A program made the translations under genes and the position numbers. DNA of 64,000 nt, from positions 140,553 through 204,552 of the forward strand of contig JAJQIG010000046.1 of the NCBI GenBank assembly GCA_021199335.1. The letters are read 5' to 3'. The stretch is from Oscillospiraceae bacterium. Lineage in GTDB: Bacteria; Bacillota; Clostridia; Oscillospirales; Ruminococcaceae. The notes under the pieces were generated by a model. It saw only the letters and a list, made by a program, of their open reading frames with translations, did not search any database and was not told the DNA's origin. Below, in pieces: positions 36,332-45,821 of this stretch. Numbering within the stretch: position 1 is the stretch's first letter; the number at the start of each line of letters is the position of its first letter.

Positions 36332-36411
36332 CCTTATATCAATTATATAGTGTAATTGTAAATATTATGCCGCACGGAATGGCGGAAGATTAGAAAAAGG
36401 AAGTGCTTCTT

Positions 36412-37419
36412 ATGCCCGAAAATGAAAAGAAAAAGGTTATTCTCAGCGGTATACAGCCGTCAGGTGCGTTCACCCTCGGAAATTATGTCGGGGCAATAAA
36501 AAACTGGGCTAAACTCCAGGATGATTACGATTGCCTTTATATGATTGCTGATATGCACGCAATTACCGTAAGGCAGGATCCCGCAAAGCTTAGACAAAAT
36601 ACCATGGAGGCTTATGCGGCAATTGTCGCTTGCGGAGTTGATCCCGAAAATTCCGTTGCGTTTATTCAGTCCCATGTTCCCACCCATGCCCAGCTTAATT
36701 GGCTCCTTGCCTGCAGCACCCAGTTCGGCGAGCTTTCAAGGATGACCCAGTTTAAGGATAAATCCGCAAAGCACCCCGACGATATAAATGCAGGGCTTTT
36801 TACCTATCCCGTCCTTATGGCGGCTGATATCCTTGCATATAATGCCGATCTTGTACCTGTGGGCGTTGACCAGAAGCAGCACCTTGAACTTACAAGGAAC
36901 GTTGCCCAACGCTTTAATCAGCGCTATGGCGAGCTTTTTACGCTTCCCGATGGCTATATACCGCCAAAAGGCGCAAAGATTATGTCACTTGCCGATCCAA
37001 CAAAGAAAATGTCAAAATCGGATGAAAATCAGAACGGGTGCATCTACATTTTGGATGATAAGGATACCATTATAAGGAAGTTTAAACGCGCTGTAACCGA
37101 TAGCGAAACAGTAGTGCGTTATGCCGAGGGCAAGGACGGAATCAATAACCTTATGACAATTTATTCCGTTGTTACAGGCAAAAATTATGACGAAATCGAA
37201 AGGGAATTTGACGGAAAAGGCTATGGCGACTTCAAAACAGCCGTGGGAGAAGCCGTTTCCGATCATCTTAAACCCGTTAAGGACAATTTCGATCGAATTA
37301 TCTCCGATAAAAAGTATCTCCAGGAATGTTATACAAGGGGCGATGAAGCCGCTTTTAAAATTTCAAGGAAAATTGTTTCAAAAGCTTATCATAAGGCAGG
37401 TTTTGTCGATAGAACGTAA
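36412..37419 (+). CDS. trpS: Tryptophanyl-tRNA synthetase
   Basis: TrpS charges tRNA-Trp with tryptophan. The 335 residues include the HIGH-like region PSGAFTLGNYVGAIKNW (about 13-29) and the KMSKS loop as KKMSKSDENQ (about 196-205). An ATG at 36412 after AAAAAGGAAGTG is preferred to a start 9 bases earlier. There is no T-box leader: only 80 bases separate it from the aminotransferase gene. Confidence 0.95.
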   Translation: MPENEKKKVILSGIQPSGAFTLGNYVGAIKNWAKLQDDYDCLYMIADMHAITVRQDPAKLRQNTMEAYAAIVACGVDPENSVAFIQSHVPTHAQLNWLLACSTQFGELSRMTQFKDKSAKHPDDINAGLFTYPVLMAADILAYNADLVPVGVDQKQHLELTRNVAQRFNQRYGELFTLPDGYIPPKGAKIMSLADPTKKMSKSDENQNGCIYILDDKDTIIRKFKRAVTDSETVVRYAEGKDGINNLMTIYSVVTGKNYDEIEREFDGKGYGDFKTAVGEAVSDHLKPVKDNFDRIISDKKYLQECYTRGDEAAFKISRKIVSKAYHKAGFVDRT

Positions 37420-37465
37420 ATTTCCCGTAAAAAGGTAAATATTACGTTAAAAATGAGGCTAGCTT

Positions 37466-37473
37466 AAACGTTT
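37466..37473. promoter_or_regulatory. AAACGTTT operator-like site upstream of lacI
   Basis: The 8-base palindromic core AAACGTTT occurs within CTTAAACGTTTTAT, about 190 bases upstream of the lacI promoter. It matches the centre of the 16-bp palindrome in the cellobiose phosphorylase promoter. It could be an auxiliary operator. Confidence 0.4.
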
Positions 37474-37656
37474 TATTGAGCTTTTTAAACAAAATGGTTT
37501 TGCGGCAGGAAAAATGCTTGTTGCTTTTTACTATACAGATGGAATTATATGCAAATTAAATCATAAAATATACATTTTTAACTGTATGAAATGCTGAAAA
37601 TTTGAAGCACAAATTGTGCAAAGCGACTATTTTTCACCTGAAATACACAAAAAGCA

Positions 37657-37685
37657 TTGACATATTTGCTTTTCGGTTGTATATT
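37657..37685 (+). promoter_or_regulatory. lacI promoter
   Basis: TTGACA at 37657-37662 and TATATT at 37680-37685 are 17 bases apart. The rest of the 364-base gap between trpS and lacI is A/T-rich with no ORF, apart from the two AAACGTTT sites. Confidence 0.8.
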
Positions 37686-37705
37686 TTAAGTTAGGAAAAC
37701 GGCGA

Positions 37706-37713
37706 AAACGTTT
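37706..37713. promoter_or_regulatory. AAACGTTT operator-like site in the lacI leader
   Basis: AAACGTTT lies within CGAAAACGTTTAAAG (37703-37717), about 20 bases downstream of the -10 box, where bound repressor would autoregulate lacI and possibly the downstream genes. The wider sequence also resembles a CcpA cre site with two mismatches, so carbon catabolite control is an alternative. Confidence 0.5.
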
Positions 37714-37783
37714 AAAGACAATCCGACTGTCGGAAACTTGTTTGGGTTTTCGATGCGTATATGAACTTGCGGGAGAGTTTGCT

Positions 37784-38806
37784 ATGGTTTCAATTAAAGA
37801 CATTGCTTCGGAATGCGGCGTGTCAATCGCAACCGTCAGTAAAGCTCTGAATAATCATAAGGATGTGAGCGAAGCTACAAAAAACGCCGTCCGTGAAACC
37901 GCAAAAAGGCTTGGCTACCTTCCGAATTATCAGGCGAGGGCGCTTAAAACAAACCGTACATATAATCTTGGCGTTGTCTTTGCGGAAAGAGCGCAGAGCG
38001 GTCTTACCCACAGTTATTTTGCCGCCGTCCTTAACAGCTTTAAAAATGAAGCTGAAGCAAACGGATATGACATAACTTTTATAAGTAGCAATATTGGAAA
38101 TAACCCCCTTACTTTTTATGAGCATTGTATAAGCCGTAATGTTGACGGCGTTATGGTCGCCAATGTTGACGACTATGAGGATGTCCATGTTACCGAGCTT
38201 CTGGAAAGCTCCGTTCCGCTTGTTACTCTCGACTATAAAACCGAGAATAAGCCTGCGGTTATTTCGGACAATTATCAGGGTATGCAAACGCTTGTGAAAT
38301 ACGTTTATGATAAGGGGCACAGAAAAATTGCGTATATTTATGGCGATGAAGCGTCTGTTACTTCCATAAGAATCGGGAGCTTCAGGGATGCGCTGAAAAG
38401 CCTGAATATAGAAATCAGAGAGGATTATCTTCTTCATGGGAAATACCATGACCCTGCCGTTACGGAACAACTTGCGGCACGACTCGTGAAAATGAGTGAT
38501 CCGCCGACTTGTATAGTTCTCCCCGATGACTTTTCGGCAATCGGTGCGCTTACGGCGTTTGAGAAGTTGGGAATGTCAGTTCCTAACGATATTTCAATTG
38601 TGGGTTATGACGGTATAATGCTTTCACAGGTGCTTAATCCAAAGCTGACTACCTTTAAGCAGGATACCGAAAAACTCGGAGCGGAGGCTGCGAAACAGCT
38701 TATCTCGCTGATTACAAAGAAGATTTCCGGAAACATTGAACCTATCATAGTTGAAGGCAGTCTTTTGGAAGGCTCGTCTGTTAAAAATTTTAACGGCGAT
38801 AAGTAA
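37784..38806 (+). CDS. LacI/GalR family transcriptional repressor
   Basis: This 340-residue regulator has an N-terminal LacI helix-turn-helix, MVSIKDIASECGVSIATVSK, with the hinge helix LPNYQARALKT, followed by a periplasmic-binding-protein-like sugar domain (SIVGYDGIMLSQVLNPKLTT near the C-terminus). The ATG at 37784 follows GGGAGAG; the longer frame from 37742 lacks a ribosome site. It precedes a sugar ABC transporter and a GH2 gene in the same direction. AAACGTTT sites in its own leader and in the cellobiose phosphorylase promoter suggest it controls both loci. The effector sugar is unknown. Confidence 0.92.
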   Translation: MVSIKDIASECGVSIATVSKALNNHKDVSEATKNAVRETAKRLGYLPNYQARALKTNRTYNLGVVFAERAQSGLTHSYFAAVLNSFKNEAEANGYDITFISSNIGNNPLTFYEHCISRNVDGVMVANVDDYEDVHVTELLESSVPLVTLDYKTENKPAVISDNYQGMQTLVKYVYDKGHRKIAYIYGDEASVTSIRIGSFRDALKSLNIEIREDYLLHGKYHDPAVTEQLAARLVKMSDPPTCIVLPDDFSAIGALTAFEKLGMSVPNDISIVGYDGIMLSQVLNPKLTTFKQDTEKLGAEAAKQLISLITKKISGNIEPIIVEGSLLEGSSVKNFNGDK

Positions 38807-38856
38807 GCTATTATATTTATTATTAAATATAATATATTTTTAAGGAGGAAAAATCA

Positions 38857-40266
38857 ATGAAGAATTTTAAGAAGAACATTGCTCTGCTTTCTGCATTGGC
38901 ATTAGCTGGAACTATGCTTGCAGGTTGTGGATCAACAGACGACACCACTGCAGATGATTCTGCTGAAACAACAGCAGCTGCTGAGGGTGGCGACGATGCA
39001 TCTACGGATGATGCAGCAGATGATTCCGCTGATGCAACAGCATCCGGCGATGAGGAAGGCGTACTTAGCATCCTCGCTTGGAACGGTAACTCCGACATTG
39101 TAAACATGGTGGATTGCTTCCTCGAGTCAACAGGATATGATGAGAGCAAGGTTCAGATCGTTGCTGTTGGTGACAACGGCGAAGGCGCTCGTGACGGTTA
39201 TTCACAGTACCTCTTGGGCGATGGCGATGCAGACATTATGATCATGGATTCTGACTGGACACAGCAGTATGTAAATGATGATTCCCTTACTGCAGCTTAT
39301 GAAACAATCGGCCTTTCAAAGGACGATTTCACAGAAGCATTCTCTTATACCCTTTCAGTTGGTACAAGTGAATCAGGCGTATTCAAGGCAGCTTCCTTCC
39401 AGGCTACACCGGGCGGATTTGTTTACAGAGCTGACCTTGCTGAGCAGTATCTCGGCGTAACTTCTCCCGAAGAAATGCAGGAGAAGGTAAAGGATTGGGA
39501 TACATTCCAGGCAACAGGTGTAGAGCTTTATGAAGCTTCCGGCGGAGCTACATCTCTCCAGGCTACAGAGGGCGGACTTTGGCAGGTATTCCAGTCCAAC
39601 AGAACTCAGCCTTGGGTAGTTGACGGCGCACTTGTTATGGATACAGCTGAAGAATTCTATGATATTGCTATGGCAATGCAGGAGAATCATTCACTCGCAG
39701 GCGTTCCTCAGTGGGATGCTGCTTGGTATGCTGCAGTTCTTGACGGCACTGCACTCGGTGACTTCGTTCCTACATGGGGTCTTACAACAAGCGAAGGTTC
39801 TATCCTTTATAACTTCACTGACGGCAGCGAAGAGAACGGTGCTAACATGGCTATCTGCGAAGGACCTACAGGCTGGTACTGGGGCGGTTCTTATCTCGCA
39901 GTTTCCACAAAGTGCAACGATGCTTCACTTGCTAAGGAATTCATTGAATTCTTCTGCAAGAATGCTGATACAATGAAGACATATGCTGAAAAGACAGGCG
40001 ACTTTGTAAACAATACAACAGTTATGAGCACTTTGACAACTTCTAACCCCCTCCTCAACGGTCAGAACCATTATGAAATCCTTACAAAGGTAATGGCTAA
40101 CCTCGACCTCGAAGGAAAGGTTACAAAGTATGATTCTATCATTAAGAGCCACTTCAACGATTCTGTAAATGGTTACCTTGATGGTACATACGCTACCAAG
40201 GAAGATGCAATCAATGCATTCAAGGATGCAGTTGCAGCTTCTTACCCTGAACTCATTGTTGAATAA
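38857..40266 (+). CDS. Sugar ABC transporter substrate-binding lipoprotein
   Basis: This 469-residue extracytoplasmic lipoprotein has a signal sequence ending in the lipobox TMLAGC, then an Asp/Ala/Thr-rich linker to about residue 65. The mature part has the family 1 solute-binding fold, for example LSILAWNGNSDI at its start and GPTGWYWGGSYLAVS later. TAAGGAGGAAAAATC gives a very strong ribosome site, and codon choice looks like a highly expressed gene. It is followed by a stem-loop and then two permease genes. No ATPase gene is present, as is usual where a shared MsiK-type ATPase serves many transporters. A beta-linked oligosaccharide is the likely ligand. Confidence 0.92.
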   Translation: MKNFKKNIALLSALALAGTMLAGCGSTDDTTADDSAETTAAAEGGDDASTDDAADDSADATASGDEEGVLSILAWNGNSDIVNMVDCFLESTGYDESKVQIVAVGDNGEGARDGYSQYLLGDGDADIMIMDSDWTQQYVNDDSLTAAYETIGLSKDDFTEAFSYTLSVGTSESGVFKAASFQATPGGFVYRADLAEQYLGVTSPEEMQEKVKDWDTFQATGVELYEASGGATSLQATEGGLWQVFQSNRTQPWVVDGALVMDTAEEFYDIAMAMQENHSLAGVPQWDAAWYAAVLDGTALGDFVPTWGLTTSEGSILYNFTDGSEENGANMAICEGPTGWYWGGSYLAVSTKCNDASLAKEFIEFFCKNADTMKTYAEKTGDFVNNTTVMSTLTTSNPLLNGQNHYEILTKVMANLDLEGKVTKYDSIIKSHFNDSVNGYLDGTYATKEDAINAFKDAVAASYPELIVE

Positions 40267-40302
40267 TTCGGAAGTTTGATTTCCGGTTATCATCCGCAGT
40301 AT

Positions 40303-40333
40303 TATGCTTATGGAGCTTGTCTCCATGAGCATA
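40303..40333 (+). other. Stem-loop after the sugar-binding-protein gene
   Basis: A 13-bp stem with one G-U pair has arms at 40303-40315 and 40321-40333 and a 5-base loop. It lacks a T-run, so it is more likely an mRNA 3' stabiliser or attenuator than a terminator. It would keep binding-protein mRNA above permease mRNA. Confidence 0.6.
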
Positions 40334-40370
40334 TATTGTGAGATTGAATCAAATTCGAAAGGTGTGAATT

Positions 40371-41342
40371 ATGCAGGTGGCACGTAATAAACAAAAGGTA
40401 AGCTATGCGAAATACGGTTATATATTTATAGCTCCGTTTTTTATTGCTTATGCTTTTTTCATGATTTATCCGCTTATTAATACTATTATCCTTAGCTTCA
40501 AAGGAAACGGTAGTACAGTGGATGATTGGGTAGGTTTTCAAAACTTCCAGTACTTATTGTTTGGCGGAGAAACTCGCGCAGCGGATGCAATTCACAGCAA
40601 GTTTGTTTCTTCCCTCGGAAATACCGTAATTCTTTGGGCAGGAAACTTCGTTGTACAGATACTTTTGTCCCTGCTTTTTGCGGTTTGGTTCTCTGATAAC
40701 AGGATTAAAGTTAAAGGAACAGGTTTCTTCAAGGTTGTAATGTATCTTCCTAATATTATTACAGCAACTTCAGTTGCCGCAATGTTCCTTATGCTTTTCG
40801 GAAATTCAAAGTACGGAGCAATTAACTCCTTGCTTTTGAACCTTGGTTGGATTTCCGAACCCCTTAAATTTGTTAATAATGTTTGGTCATCTCGTGTTCT
40901 TGTTATGCTTATTCAGTCATGGATGTGGTTCGGTAATACTATGATACTCCTTTTGTCCGGTATTTATGGTATTGATGCATCAATTTATGAAGCCGCTGAA
41001 ATTGACGGATCAAGCGGTGCGAATACGTTCTTTAGAATCACGATGCCTATTTTGAAGCCGATTTTTATTTATGTAGTTATTACATCAATGATCGGTGGCT
41101 TGCAGATGTTTGATATTCCTTATCTGCTCCATGAGGGTACTACAATTAGGCCTTCACTCGAAACGACTGCGGTATTTATTTACGGACAGTTCCACCAGCA
41201 GTCACCTAACTATGGATATTCTGCTGCCGCTTCGGTAATCCTCTTTGTTATAACCGCTGTGCTTGGTTTGATTATTTATAAAACTAATACAGAACCTTCA
41301 GCACCTCGCGCTAAAAAACATAAATTCGAAACAAGGAGGTAA
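40371..41342 (+). CDS. Sugar ABC transporter permease (MalF/UgpA type)
   Basis: This 323-residue membrane protein has six predicted helices: the first at about residues 15-40 (IFIAPFFIAYAFFMIYPL) and the permease signature EAAEIDGSSGANTFFRITMP near residue 205. This EAA loop contacts the ATPase. A GAAAGGTGTGAATT site precedes the ATG. The second permease gene starts 5 bases after its stop, with a shared ribosome site, AGGAGGTAACGG. Confidence 0.92.
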   Translation: MQVARNKQKVSYAKYGYIFIAPFFIAYAFFMIYPLINTIILSFKGNGSTVDDWVGFQNFQYLLFGGETRAADAIHSKFVSSLGNTVILWAGNFVVQILLSLLFAVWFSDNRIKVKGTGFFKVVMYLPNIITATSVAAMFLMLFGNSKYGAINSLLLNLGWISEPLKFVNNVWSSRVLVMLIQSWMWFGNTMILLLSGIYGIDASIYEAAEIDGSSGANTFFRITMPILKPIFIYVVITSMIGGLQMFDIPYLLHEGTTIRPSLETTAVFIYGQFHQQSPNYGYSAAASVILFVITAVLGLIIYKTNTEPSAPRAKKHKFETRR

Positions 41343-41347
41343 CGGAG

Positions 41348-42247
41348 ATGGCTGTTTCATATGCTTCAAATGATAGATATAAGAAAAATGTAGCTGCTCA
41401 TTCGATAGTAAGATTAATCATATGCATAATCGTTACGATAATATGCTTGCTTCCAATCTACATTCTTATCGTGAATGCTACGAGAAAATCCGGTGATATC
41501 ATTTCAAACGGTGTGTCACTTATCCCCGGCACAAATTTAATTCAGAATTTCAAAAATCTCCATGACGAAACTATACAGAACGGTTCTTATACAAGAGCGT
41601 ATAACCTGTTGATTGGTTATAGAAACAGCTTGATTATTGCTGTTTGTTCAACTGTATTGACAGTGTTTTTCTCAGCGCTTACAGCATATGGTCTTGTGGT
41701 TTATGATTTCAAACTCAAGAAATTTGCTACAACATTTATCCTTGCAATGATGATGATTCCTATGCAGGTTGTTTCAACAGGTTTCTTGCAGTTCATGGTA
41801 AAAATCGGACTCCAGGATAATTATCTGCCGTTGATTCTTCCCTCAATCGCTGCACCTGCCGTTGTGTTCTTTATGTTGCAGTATATGAGGTCGTCATTCC
41901 CACTTGATATAGTTGAGGCTGCCCGTATTGACGGATGCGGAGAGTTCAGAACGTTTATGCAGATTGCGCTTCCTATATTCCAACCTGCCTTTGCTGTTCA
42001 GGCTATCTTCGCTTTCGTAGCAAGTTGGAATAACTACTATAATCCTTCGATGCTCCTTGTTTCAGGTAAACTTGAACAGAGAACAATGCCTATGATGGTT
42101 GCCGCAATTCTTGGCAACGATAAGCTCACTGACTATGGTGTAAACTATTTAGCAGTTGCTCTTTCGATTGTTCCTGTTGTTATCATTTATCTCTGCCTCT
42201 CGAAATTCATTATTCGTGGTGTAACTCTTGGCGCAGTAAAGGGTTAA
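41348..42247 (+). CDS. Sugar ABC transporter permease (MalG type)
   Basis: This is the second permease, 299 residues with six helices. It has the EAA loop as VEAARIDGCGEFRTFMQIALP (about residues 191-211) and a typical N-terminal VTIICLLPIYILIVNATR helix. AAGGAGGTAACGGAG ahead of the ATG overlaps the end of the first permease gene. The two permeases would form the channel for the binding protein at 38857. A weak terminator follows before the GH2 gene. Confidence 0.92.
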   Translation: MAVSYASNDRYKKNVAAHSIVRLIICIIVTIICLLPIYILIVNATRKSGDIISNGVSLIPGTNLIQNFKNLHDETIQNGSYTRAYNLLIGYRNSLIIAVCSTVLTVFFSALTAYGLVVYDFKLKKFATTFILAMMMIPMQVVSTGFLQFMVKIGLQDNYLPLILPSIAAPAVVFFMLQYMRSSFPLDIVEAARIDGCGEFRTFMQIALPIFQPAFAVQAIFAFVASWNNYYNPSMLLVSGKLEQRTMPMMVAAILGNDKLTDYGVNYLAVALSIVPVVIIYLCLSKFIIRGVTLGAVKG

Positions 42248-42279
42248 TCGATAGAAAGAAAAACAACAAAACAGATTTT

Positions 42280-42310
42280 GGCGGTATGTTTCGGCATACC
42301 GCCGTTCGTT
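42280..42310 (+). terminator. Stem-loop between the permease and GH2 genes
   Basis: A perfect 9-bp inverted repeat, GGCGGTATG/CATACCGCC, has arms at 42280-42288 and 42295-42303 around TTTCGG, followed by GTTCGTTTTAA. The T-run is short, so partial read-through into the GH2 gene is likely. Confidence 0.55.
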
Positions 42311-42338
42311 TTAATGATGAAATGGAGGTTGTATTTCC

Positions 42339-45300
42339 GTGAGAAGATTGTTTAATGATGGTTGGAGCTTTATAAAAACGGATATTGATTGTAGCTATGA
42401 GGAAGCTATGGGAAAATCAGGCTGGGTGAGAGTTGATATTCCCCATGACTGGCTTATCAAGCAAACTAAAGCTTTGTATGAAACAAGCATGGGTTGGTAT
42501 AAAAAAACATTTACTGTTAACAATTTGAATAATGTACATATAATTCACTTTGATGGTGTTTATATGGATTCGTCAGTTTTTGTGAATGGAAAAATCGTAG
42601 GGGAGTGGAAGTATGGCTATTCCGCATTTGAGTTTGACATAACTAATTTTCTTAATGAGGGAGAAAACGAGATTGTTGTAAGAATTTGTCATCGTGAACC
42701 TAATTCAAGATGGTATTCAGGCGCAGGGATTTTCCGTAATGTTAGCATTTCGGTGCATGAAAGTGCCTATATTTGCTCAGATAGCGTTTATTTTTCAGCA
42801 AAAAAATCAGAAGATAACAACTGGAGCATCCAATTATACTCCGAAGAAATAAACGCAAATAACCTAATGGTACGCTATAAATTGTCGGACAGCAAAGGAA
42901 ATCTTTTCTGTACCGTTGACTCCGTACCAAATCAAGAAGTTACCCATAATGTAACAAATCCCGAAATTTGGGATGTCGATTCGCCGTCGCTTTATACACT
43001 TGAAACAACTCTTCTTGACGGAGATAATGTTATTGACAAACTTAGTTGTAAGGTTGGATTTCGTACAGTTGAGTTTAAATCTAACAGCGGTTTTTGGCTA
43101 AACGGCAGAAATATTAAGCTCAATGGAGTATGTTTGCACCATGATTTAGGCGCACTTGGCGCTGCGTTTAATAAAACAGCATCAAGACGTCAACTTGTGT
43201 CAATGAAAGAAATGGGCGCAAATGCCGTAAGAACCTCCCATAATATGCCGGCAAAAGAATTTATGGAGCTTTGTGATGAGTTGGGTTTATTAGTTGATAG
43301 CGAAGCATTCGATATGTGGGAGCTGAAAAAAACTGACTACGATTATGCACGCTTTTTTGATGATTGGTATAAAAAGGATGTTGCAAGCTGGATAAGACGT
43401 GACCGAAACCATCCCTCCGTTATTATGTGGAGCATTGGCAACGAAATTTACGATACTCATGTCTCCGATAGGGGAGTTGAGGTTACAAAAATGCTTCGTG
43501 ATGAGGTGCGTAAGCATGATTCAAGGCATAACGCATATACAACAATCGGCTCAAATTATATCGAGTGGGATGGCGCCCAAAAATGTGCGAATGAGTTGGA
43601 AATTTCGGGATATAACTACGGCGAGCGACTCTATGACGAGCATCATAAGAAGTATCCCGATTGGTGCATCTACGGCAGCGAAACCGCGGCAAGAGTACAA
43701 AGCCGAGGAGTTTATCATTTTCCCAAATCCGCCGCATATATTACACATGACGACCTGCAATGCTCATCGCTTGAAAATTGCCGTGCGGGAATATCCGAGC
43801 GTACCGCCCAATATTCAATCATTGCAGACAGAGATACATCATTCTCTGCAGGACAATTTATTTGGACAGGCAGCGATTATATCGGCGAACCGAGTCCATA
43901 CTCCACCAAAAACGCTTATTACGGCCAAATTGATACCGCAGGCTTCCGCAAAGACAGCTTTTATCTCTACAAGGCTGCATGGACGAATAAACCCGTGCTG
44001 CATATCATGCCGTATTGGGACTTTAACGATGGTCAGCTTATTGATGTTATGGTTTATACAAATGAGCCATTTGTCGAGATGTTCTTTAACGGAAAATCTC
44101 TGGGGAAAAAATCAGTTGATGGAGTATATAGTGCCGATTGGCAGCTTAATTATGAGGAGGGTGAGCTTCACGCAGTCGCCTACGATAAAAACGGGAATAT
44201 TACCGCAGAGGACAGCACTCGTTCATTCGGAGAAACGGCAGAAATTTGCCTTGTTCCCGACAAAATCTCCCTTAAAACGGACGGCGAGGATATGATTTTT
44301 CTCGAAATTTCCGCCTATGACAGCAACGGAATTTTCGTGGCAAACGCAAGGAACCGTGTAAATGTGAGTGTTAGCGGCGCAGGTAGGCTTGTCGGTCTTG
44401 ACAGCGGTGACAGCACAGATTTTGACGAGTATAAATCTACCTCAAAAAAATTATTCAGTGGAAAACTCCTTGCACTGATAAAGGGAAATAAATCATCGGG
44501 AAAAATAAATGTGAGTGTTTCCTCTGAAGGACTTCCTACAGCCGAAATTACGCTTTTTGCGGAAGAAGCTGATTACCCTGAGGGCGCTTCCGATGCATTT
44601 GAAGAAAATTTCGTCCCCGATTGTACTACAGAAATACCCGTCCGCAAAATTGAGCTGAAATCCTCCGTGCAGCGCCTCGACCCAAGCCGCAAAAATGCTG
44701 TGGTAAAAGCGAAAATTCTCCCCGAAGGTGCGGAATATGATATTGAATGGTCAGCCGTAACTGAAACGGGAGTTGTTACCAATATTGCCACAGTGAGCGG
44801 CAATAATGACAGTGCGGAGGTAACCGCCTGCGGTGACGGTAAATTTAGACTACGCTGCTCATGCAGAAATGGAAAAACAAGCCCCGAGGTTATTTCAGAG
44901 CTTGAAATGGAGATAGATGGAATGGGCAGTGCTGTTGTAAACCCTTACGCCGAAACAGTCAAAGGAAGCCTTTATAACATCAGCAATGCGCAGCTTGACG
45001 AGGTCTCCGAAGGCGGTGTTAAGATTGAGTGTGGCGGAAAAAACCTTGTCGGCTTTAAAAATGTGGATTTTGGCAGGGTTGGCTCGGACAGCTTTGAGGT
45101 AAGCATCATTAATTGGCATAATAATGATGAGGTAAAATTCTCACTCTGGAGCGGCATACCGAACGAATGCGGTTCTGTAAAGCTGGGAGATTTTAGCTAC
45201 CGTGCAGACTTTGTATGGCAGACTTATATTAGGAACAGCTTTAAGGTCAGTCGAAAGATAAATGGGATGAGGGATATATGCTTCCTTTTTGAAGAAACAA

Positions 45301-45713
45301 ATAAACGAATCTACTTTGGCGGATTTAAATTTGTGGGCTGTGATGAAACCTATGCGGAAATATGCGCAGCGGCTAGTTCGTCTGTGAGGGGAGATAGCTT
45401 TACAGTAAAGAAGGATTCTGTCGAACATATTGGAAACAACGTTTTCATGGATTTCGATGGTTTCAATTTCACGAAAGGTGTAAAGAGCATTACTGTAAAG
45501 GGAAGAACCCATAACGCCGCTGACTCCGTCCATATGAGAATAACAGGCGAGGGTAGAGAGCTGCGTGAAATCCTCGAATTTTCCAAAAGCGAGGACTATG
45601 TTGAAAAAACATTTGCAATTGGAGAATTTAACGGCAGTGGAACTGTAAAGTTTGAATTTCTTCCGGGCTGTGATTTTGATTTCCTGAGCTTTAAATTTGA
45701 CCCTATTAGTTAA
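42339..45713 (+). CDS. Beta-galactosidase-like glycoside hydrolase family 2 protein
   Basis: This cytoplasmic protein of 1124 residues has no signal peptide. The sugar-binding jelly roll begins LFNDGWSFI, an Ig-like domain follows, and the TIM barrel (about 255-560) has the GH2 acid/base E369 in WSIGNEIYD and the probable nucleophile E448 in IYGSETAARV. Further beta domains follow (DUF4982-like, then Ig-like), with about 280 C-terminal residues, including a carbohydrate-binding-module-like region, that I cannot assign. It starts with GTG at 42339 after GGAGG (42324-42328). As the last gene after the LacI-linked transporter it should cleave the imported oligosaccharide. Beta-glucuronidase or beta-mannosidase activity is less likely. 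Confidence 0.9.
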   Translation: MRRLFNDGWSFIKTDIDCSYEEAMGKSGWVRVDIPHDWLIKQTKALYETSMGWYKKTFTVNNLNNVHIIHFDGVYMDSSVFVNGKIVGEWKYGYSAFEFDITNFLNEGENEIVVRICHREPNSRWYSGAGIFRNVSISVHESAYICSDSVYFSAKKSEDNNWSIQLYSEEINANNLMVRYKLSDSKGNLFCTVDSVPNQEVTHNVTNPEIWDVDSPSLYTLETTLLDGDNVIDKLSCKVGFRTVEFKSNSGFWLNGRNIKLNGVCLHHDLGALGAAFNKTASRRQLVSMKEMGANAVRTSHNMPAKEFMELCDELGLLVDSEAFDMWELKKTDYDYARFFDDWYKKDVASWIRRDRNHPSVIMWSIGNEIYDTHVSDRGVEVTKMLRDEVRKHDSRHNAYTTIGSNYIEWDGAQKCANELEISGYNYGERLYDEHHKKYPDWCIYGSETAARVQSRGVYHFPKSAAYITHDDLQCSSLENCRAGISERTAQYSIIADRDTSFSAGQFIWTGSDYIGEPSPYSTKNAYYGQIDTAGFRKDSFYLYKAAWTNKPVLHIMPYWDFNDGQLIDVMVYTNEPFVEMFFNGKSLGKKSVDGVYSADWQLNYEEGELHAVAYDKNGNITAEDSTRSFGETAEICLVPDKISLKTDGEDMIFLEISAYDSNGIFVANARNRVNVSVSGAGRLVGLDSGDSTDFDEYKSTSKKLFSGKLLALIKGNKSSGKINVSVSSEGLPTAEITLFAEEADYPEGASDAFEENFVPDCTTEIPVRKIELKSSVQRLDPSRKNAVVKAKILPEGAEYDIEWSAVTETGVVTNIATVSGNNDSAEVTACGDGKFRLRCSCRNGKTSPEVISELEMEIDGMGSAVVNPYAETVKGSLYNISNAQLDEVSEGGVKIECGGKNLVGFKNVDFGRVGSDSFEVSIINWHNNDEVKFSLWSGIPNECGSVKLGDFSYRADFVWQTYIRNSFKVSRKINGMRDICFLFEETNKRIYFGGFKFVGCDETYAEICAAASSSVRGDSFTVKKDSVEHIGNNVFMDFDGFNFTKGVKSITVKGRTHNAADSVHMRITGEGRELREILEFSKSEDYVEKTFAIGEFNGSGTVKFEFLPGCDFDFLSFKFDPIS

Positions 45714-45722
45714 AGACGTTAG

Positions 45723-45753
45723 GTGGAAAGCATTTCTATGCTTTCCACTTTTT
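45723..45753 (+). terminator. Terminator after the GH2 gene
   Basis: A perfect 11-bp inverted repeat has arms at 45723-45733 and 45738-45748 with a TTCT loop, followed by five T residues. It closes the sugar transporter/GH2 transcript. Confidence 0.88.
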
Positions 45754-45821
45754 ATAATATTTCTGTCCTTTTTGAATTTACATTGCGCATATAATATAGT
45801 GAAATTCAAAAGGGAGATGAT

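Noticed and set aside
36332..36411. A T-box leader ahead of trpS or ilvD
   Set aside because: The gaps (80 and 53 bases) are too short and no TGGN-type bulge or terminator/antiterminator pair is present.
43399..44295. A 298-codon plus-strand ORF inside the GH2 gene
   Set aside because: Alternate frame of the GH2 coding sequence; low-complexity, non-homologous product.
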